A stretch of 11,174 nucleotides of DNA, taken from Monoraphidium neglectum. Its lineage: Eukaryota; Chlorophyta; Chlorophyceae; Sphaeropleales; Selenastraceae. The translations under genes were made by a program, and so were the position numbers. Within the stretch, counting starts at the first letter, position 1; the number at the start of each line of letters is the position of its first letter. Shown in pieces: positions 8,466 to 11,174 of this stretch. Below the pieces are notes generated by a model. The model was given only the letters and a program-made list of their open reading frames with translations, was not told the origin of the DNA and did not search any database. The stretch is taken from assembly GCF_000611645.1 (NCBI RefSeq), contig NW_014012148.1, positions 2,942 through 14,115 on the forward strand, given 5' to 3'.

Positions 8466-10841
8466 CAACACAATGTGCACACCCCCAGGTCTACACCACC
8501 AAGTTCAAGTTCAGGGACGACCTCACCGCCCACCCCCCGGACCACTTTGTCTGCGTCCCCCTCGTGCTGGAGACCCTGCACAGCCGCGTCATGGCCAAGC
8601 TCAGGGCCGAGACCGGGGTCAAGGGCGCCGTGGTGGCGGCGCTCCTCTCCGCGAGCCTGGCGTATGGTGCGCGGGCCGGGCGCGGGCGGTCGCTTGTGCA
8701 CAAAAGCTCCCGTGTCCCTCGCAGCCGCGCGGGCGGCCTCCTGCTGGGAGCGGAGCGCTGCGGCCTCGACCGGCCGCAGGGTGATTCCAACGCCTGCCTG
8801 CCTGCCTGCCTGCCTCGTGCTAGCGAGCGAGCGGCGGGTGCCACAGTCGGTTTGTACAACGTGCAGCGAGCCTTGAGTATATGTATGGTGCATGCTTTCC
8901 TCCTGTTGGTTGCGCCCGCCCCACGGCCACGTCCCTGGCTTCGCGCCGCCCGCAGTTTCGGCCAACCGCGTGGCCCAAGGCATGTCGCTGGCGTTCGCTC
9001 GCGTCGCGCGGCCCTTCTGGGTGGGCCTGTGGGCGGCGCTGCTGGCGGCGCTGCTGCGGCCGCTGCACCAGCTGGCTGACGCCCTCGTCTTCTCAAAGGT
9101 GGGACCCCGGGGCGGTGGGTGCTGCGTGCATGTTTGTGTGGTGGGGAGGGGTGCCGCGCAACGGCGGCTAGGCCGGCGGCGGGTGGCGGCTGCCCGTGCG
9201 GCGGCGGGGGCAGTCGTGGTTACTCCCGCTGATGTCGGGCGCGAAGCCCTGCGGGAAGCCGCCCCTGGCACCGCCCTCGGCACACTCGGTCGTCCCGCCC
9301 CCCGGGCCCGGCACCCCTGCGACCCTGCGCGGCCACGGCTGCGCAATCCCCATACTTGCCCGCACAACCCAAGGGCGCTGCCCTGGGCCCCTGCAGCCCC
9401 TGCACCTGCGGCGCCAAAGCCATAACCCTGCACTCGGCCGATCCTTGCTTGCAAGACCCTGCAGCCCAAACCCCTGCACCCAGCCAGCCCCTGCGCCAGC
9501 AATGCTGCGCCCCCTAATCCCCCCAACCGCGCTCCTGTCCAGGTCCGCGCTGCCCTGGGCATCCGCAAGACGGTCGTGAGCGGCGGCGGCAGCCTGCCCC
9601 CCCACCTGGACGACTTTTTCGAGGCGGCGGGCGTCACGGTGCTGGTCGGCTACGGCCTGACGGAGACGGCGCCCGTGCTGACCTGCAGGAGGTGGGTTCG
9701 ATCCCCGCGTGTGGCGCGTCGCGTTTTTCGCCTGGCCTTTGGGCCCCTGCTGACTGCAGCACAACGCAGGGGGCAGGCAGAGGTCCGCGCCCAGTGGAAC
9801 TGAGAGGGGCCCTGGCAGCAGGACTGAGCACGCCGCTTGCAATGGGGATGCTGTTTTGGCGCTGCGGCCAGTTTGCGCAGCTGCTGTGCATGCAGTGCGG
9901 TACGCAGGCGGCTGCGGCCGCAAGCCGACAAGGAGGCCGGCCACGGGACCCGGCGCAAGCCAGCCATTCAGAGCGGGCCTGCCCGCTTTGGCTGTGCGGC
10001 GATGCGCCCTTTAACCTCTGCCAGTTGACTGCTGGAGCGCTCCCCATGCTAGAGGCGCCTGCACCCGCTCCCCCTCTTCCCATGCCTCCCCTCGGCTTTC
10101 CTGCGCCCACGCTCCACTTCTCTCTTACCCCCCCCCCCCCAAAGGGCGTCCCCTTCCAGCGCCAACATCCGTGGCAGCGTGGGCCTGCCGATCCCCGGCA
10201 CCACCATCAAGATTGTGGACCCTGCCACGCTGCAGGAGGTGCCTGACGGGCAGCAGGGCCTCGTGCTTGCGCGCGGCCCCGGGGTCATGCGGGGGTGAGC
10301 GGGGGGGCCATGAGGGGCTGAGCAAGATTGCATGCGCGCGTGCGGCTTGAGGCGTCCGCGGGGCTCCAAGGGGGTGGGCAGGCTGCAGGCCAGAGAGAGC
10401 GGCCCGGTGGTTGTGCGCCCGCGGGAACGGGCTGGGGGCTCGCTGGCCCGCTCTCGCGCATCTGCGGCCAGGGGCCCACCCTGGCCTTGGCGCCCCGGCA
10501 GCAGACCGCGCAGCGACGACCTCCGCCCGCCTCCAAGCTTGTCGACCCGCAGTTCTTGCCGCCGCTCGACCCGCGAATCACCACCTATTCACCGCAAATC
10601 GCCACACGCCCCTGGCTTAAGATCACCACCTCCTTCCCCAAATCTTACATCAAAACTATCTGTGCCCTCCCTGCCACAAAAAATATCCCAAGGTACTTTG
10701 ACGACCCGGCCGCCACGGCGGGCGCCTTTGTGGAGGGCGGCTGGTTCAACACCGGGGACCTGGGCTGGCGCGCGCCAGCTGGCGTTGAGGGCAGCCGCGC
10801 GGCCGGCCACCTCGTGCTGGCCGGGCGCGCCAAGGACACCA
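5766..10841 (+). CDS. Plastid acyl-ACP synthetase / LACS, AAE15/16-like (partial)
   Basis: Eleven exons join in phase: 5766-5863, 6149-6302, 6537-6614, 7011-7130, 7358-7601, 7900-8069, 8489-8666, 8956-9098, 9543-9691, 10160-10294 and 10693-10841 (about 539 residues). This is an ANL-superfamily enzyme that activates fatty acids through an acyl-adenylate. Order seen, numbered from Asp at 5766: SRWLIADQGIMAAGA (about 93-107); ATP P-loop YTSGTTG-HPKGVMLTH (about 225-240); LPPWH-YQR; GGGSLPPHLDDFF; adenine motif GYGLTETAP (about 431-439); GGWFNTGDLGW (about 505-515); GRAKDT at the end. The order and spacing, including the helical insert VARPFWVGLWAALLAALLRP, match Arabidopsis AAE15/AAE16, plastid acyl-ACP synthetases, better than ordinary LACS. 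An alternative start of exon 5 at 7385 is also in phase and fits family length better. The acceptor before 10693 is AAG, not CAG. The first exon(s) are unresolved, and the C-terminal lobe (expected VLS-GENVEP) is beyond the right edge. Confidence 0.87.
7620..7686. repeat. (GT)n microsatellite in synthetase intron 5
   Basis: Two GT runs are separated by a CGTGCG-type block, starting about 20 bases after the donor at 7602. The tract is complementary to the (CA)n tract in the next intron. Confidence 0.9.
8342..8472. repeat. (CA)n / CAACA-rich tract in synthetase intron 6
   Basis: About 130 bases of CA dinucleotides are interspersed with CAACA units, with a pure (CA) run near the end. The tract stops about 16 bases before the acceptor at 8488 and so replaces the usual polypyrimidine region with an A/C tract. 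Confidence 0.9.
8793..8815. repeat. (CCTG)n tetranucleotide repeat in synthetase intron 7
   Basis: About five to six tandem CCTG units lie in the middle of the intron between 8666 and 8956. It is a simple microsatellite. Confidence 0.85.
9692..9708 (+). other. tRNA T-arm / B-box-like sequence at a splice donor
   Basis: GTGGG-TTCGATC-CCCGC forms a five-pair stem (one G-U) with a seven-base loop containing GTTCGATCC, the RNA polymerase III B-box pattern. It begins exactly at the donor of synthetase intron 9. No matching acceptor stem, D-arm or anticodon arm is found upstream, where the sequence is coding, so it is not a tRNA gene. It is either chance or a tRNA-derived remnant. Confidence 0.3.
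10128..10140 (+). repeat. Poly-C tract before a splice acceptor
   Basis: Thirteen consecutive C residues lie about 20 bases before the acceptor at 10159. They probably act as the polypyrimidine tract of synthetase intron 9. Confidence 0.7.
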
Positions 10842-11174
10842 GTGAGAGCCCGCCCCGCCCGCAGCTGCACGCACGCCCACGCACACTTTGTTGCCTGCCC
10901 GCGCGCCCGCGCACCCGCCCCCCGGCTCGCAGCCGCACGTGCGTGTTGCGGTGTCACGAGAGGGGGCGCACGCACGCAGGAAGCGTGGGTCTCGGAGCTG
11001 AGCGCGCCGCAGCCCTGCCGCCGCAGTGCAGCGGATTCGACGGCCTCCTCGTTGCGCGCGCCGCGGCAGTCGGCCTCAACGGCATTGCTGGGCCCCCCTC
11101 CCTCGCCCAGCCCGCTCTGCCTGGACCCACGGGAGTCCCCTCGCAACAACACTCCCAAATCCCCCCAATAAAGC
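10842..11174 (+). other. Start of synthetase intron 11, next exon not reached
   Basis: The exon ending at 10841 is followed by a GTGAGA donor and stops one base into the codon after ACC (Thr). The family expects an Ile-Val-Leu-Ser-(Asn/Thr)-Gly-Glu-Asn stretch next; none is encoded in the remaining 333 bases in any plus-strand frame. The intron therefore appears to run past the window. The long minus-strand open frame across it has no recognisable domain. Confidence 0.55.

Noticed and set aside
8390..9637. 415-codon open frame on the minus strand across synthetase exons and introns
   Set aside because: It runs through CA repeats and coding exons of the other strand; the protein is Arg/Ala/Gly-rich with no domain. 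It is a GC-content shadow.
11167..11172. AATAAA near the right edge as a polyadenylation signal
   Set aside because: Green algae mainly use TGTAA, the synthetase is not finished here, and a single hexamer is likely by chance.

Overview
This 11.2 kb window is GC-rich eukaryotic nuclear DNA, most likely from a unicellular green alga (Chlorophyta). The reasons are intron-dense genes with GTGAG/GTGCG donors and CAG acceptors, Ala/Gly/Arg-rich low-complexity protein segments, (CA)n and (GT)n microsatellites, a TGTAA polyadenylation signal, and plant/algal protein families with plastid-type N-termini. No bacterial operon, CRISPR array, insertion sequence or virus is visible. I assembled four split genes by matching splice signals, reading phase and remembered family motifs; no alignment was run.

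Left to right. (1) Minus strand, 809 down to 202 and continuing past the left edge: the first three exons of a bestrophin-family anion channel (plant VCCN / algal BST type). (2) 810-998: a 189-bp, AT-richer divergent promoter. (3) Plus strand, 999-2405: a complete four-exon gene for a plastid-targeted HAD hydrolase that resembles the stromal HAD domain of SOQ1, but ends without the thioredoxin-like and NHL domains. (4) 2406-3565: 3' UTR and intergenic DNA with simple repeats and no supported gene. (5) Plus strand, 3566-4980: a complete three-exon ankyrin-repeat protein with a long low-complexity tail and a basic, probably nuclear-localising C-terminus. (6) 4981-5765: intergenic or 5' region with nothing clearly coding. 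(7) Plus strand, 5766-10841 and continuing past the right edge: eleven exons of a plastid acyl-ACP synthetase / long-chain acyl-CoA synthetase (AAE15/AAE16-like), with the first exon(s) unresolved and the last ones outside the window.

Three of the four genes are predicted to act in the chloroplast. The head-to-head pair is notable because both families, bestrophin channels and SOQ1, are tied to thylakoid photoprotection. There is no clear novel multi-gene system. The items best worth a second look are that divergent pair, the HAD-only SOQ1 relative with its stop codon inside a consensus splice donor, a 41-bp microexon carrying part of the HAD catalytic motif, and complementary (GU)n/(CA)n tracts flanking one exon of the synthetase.
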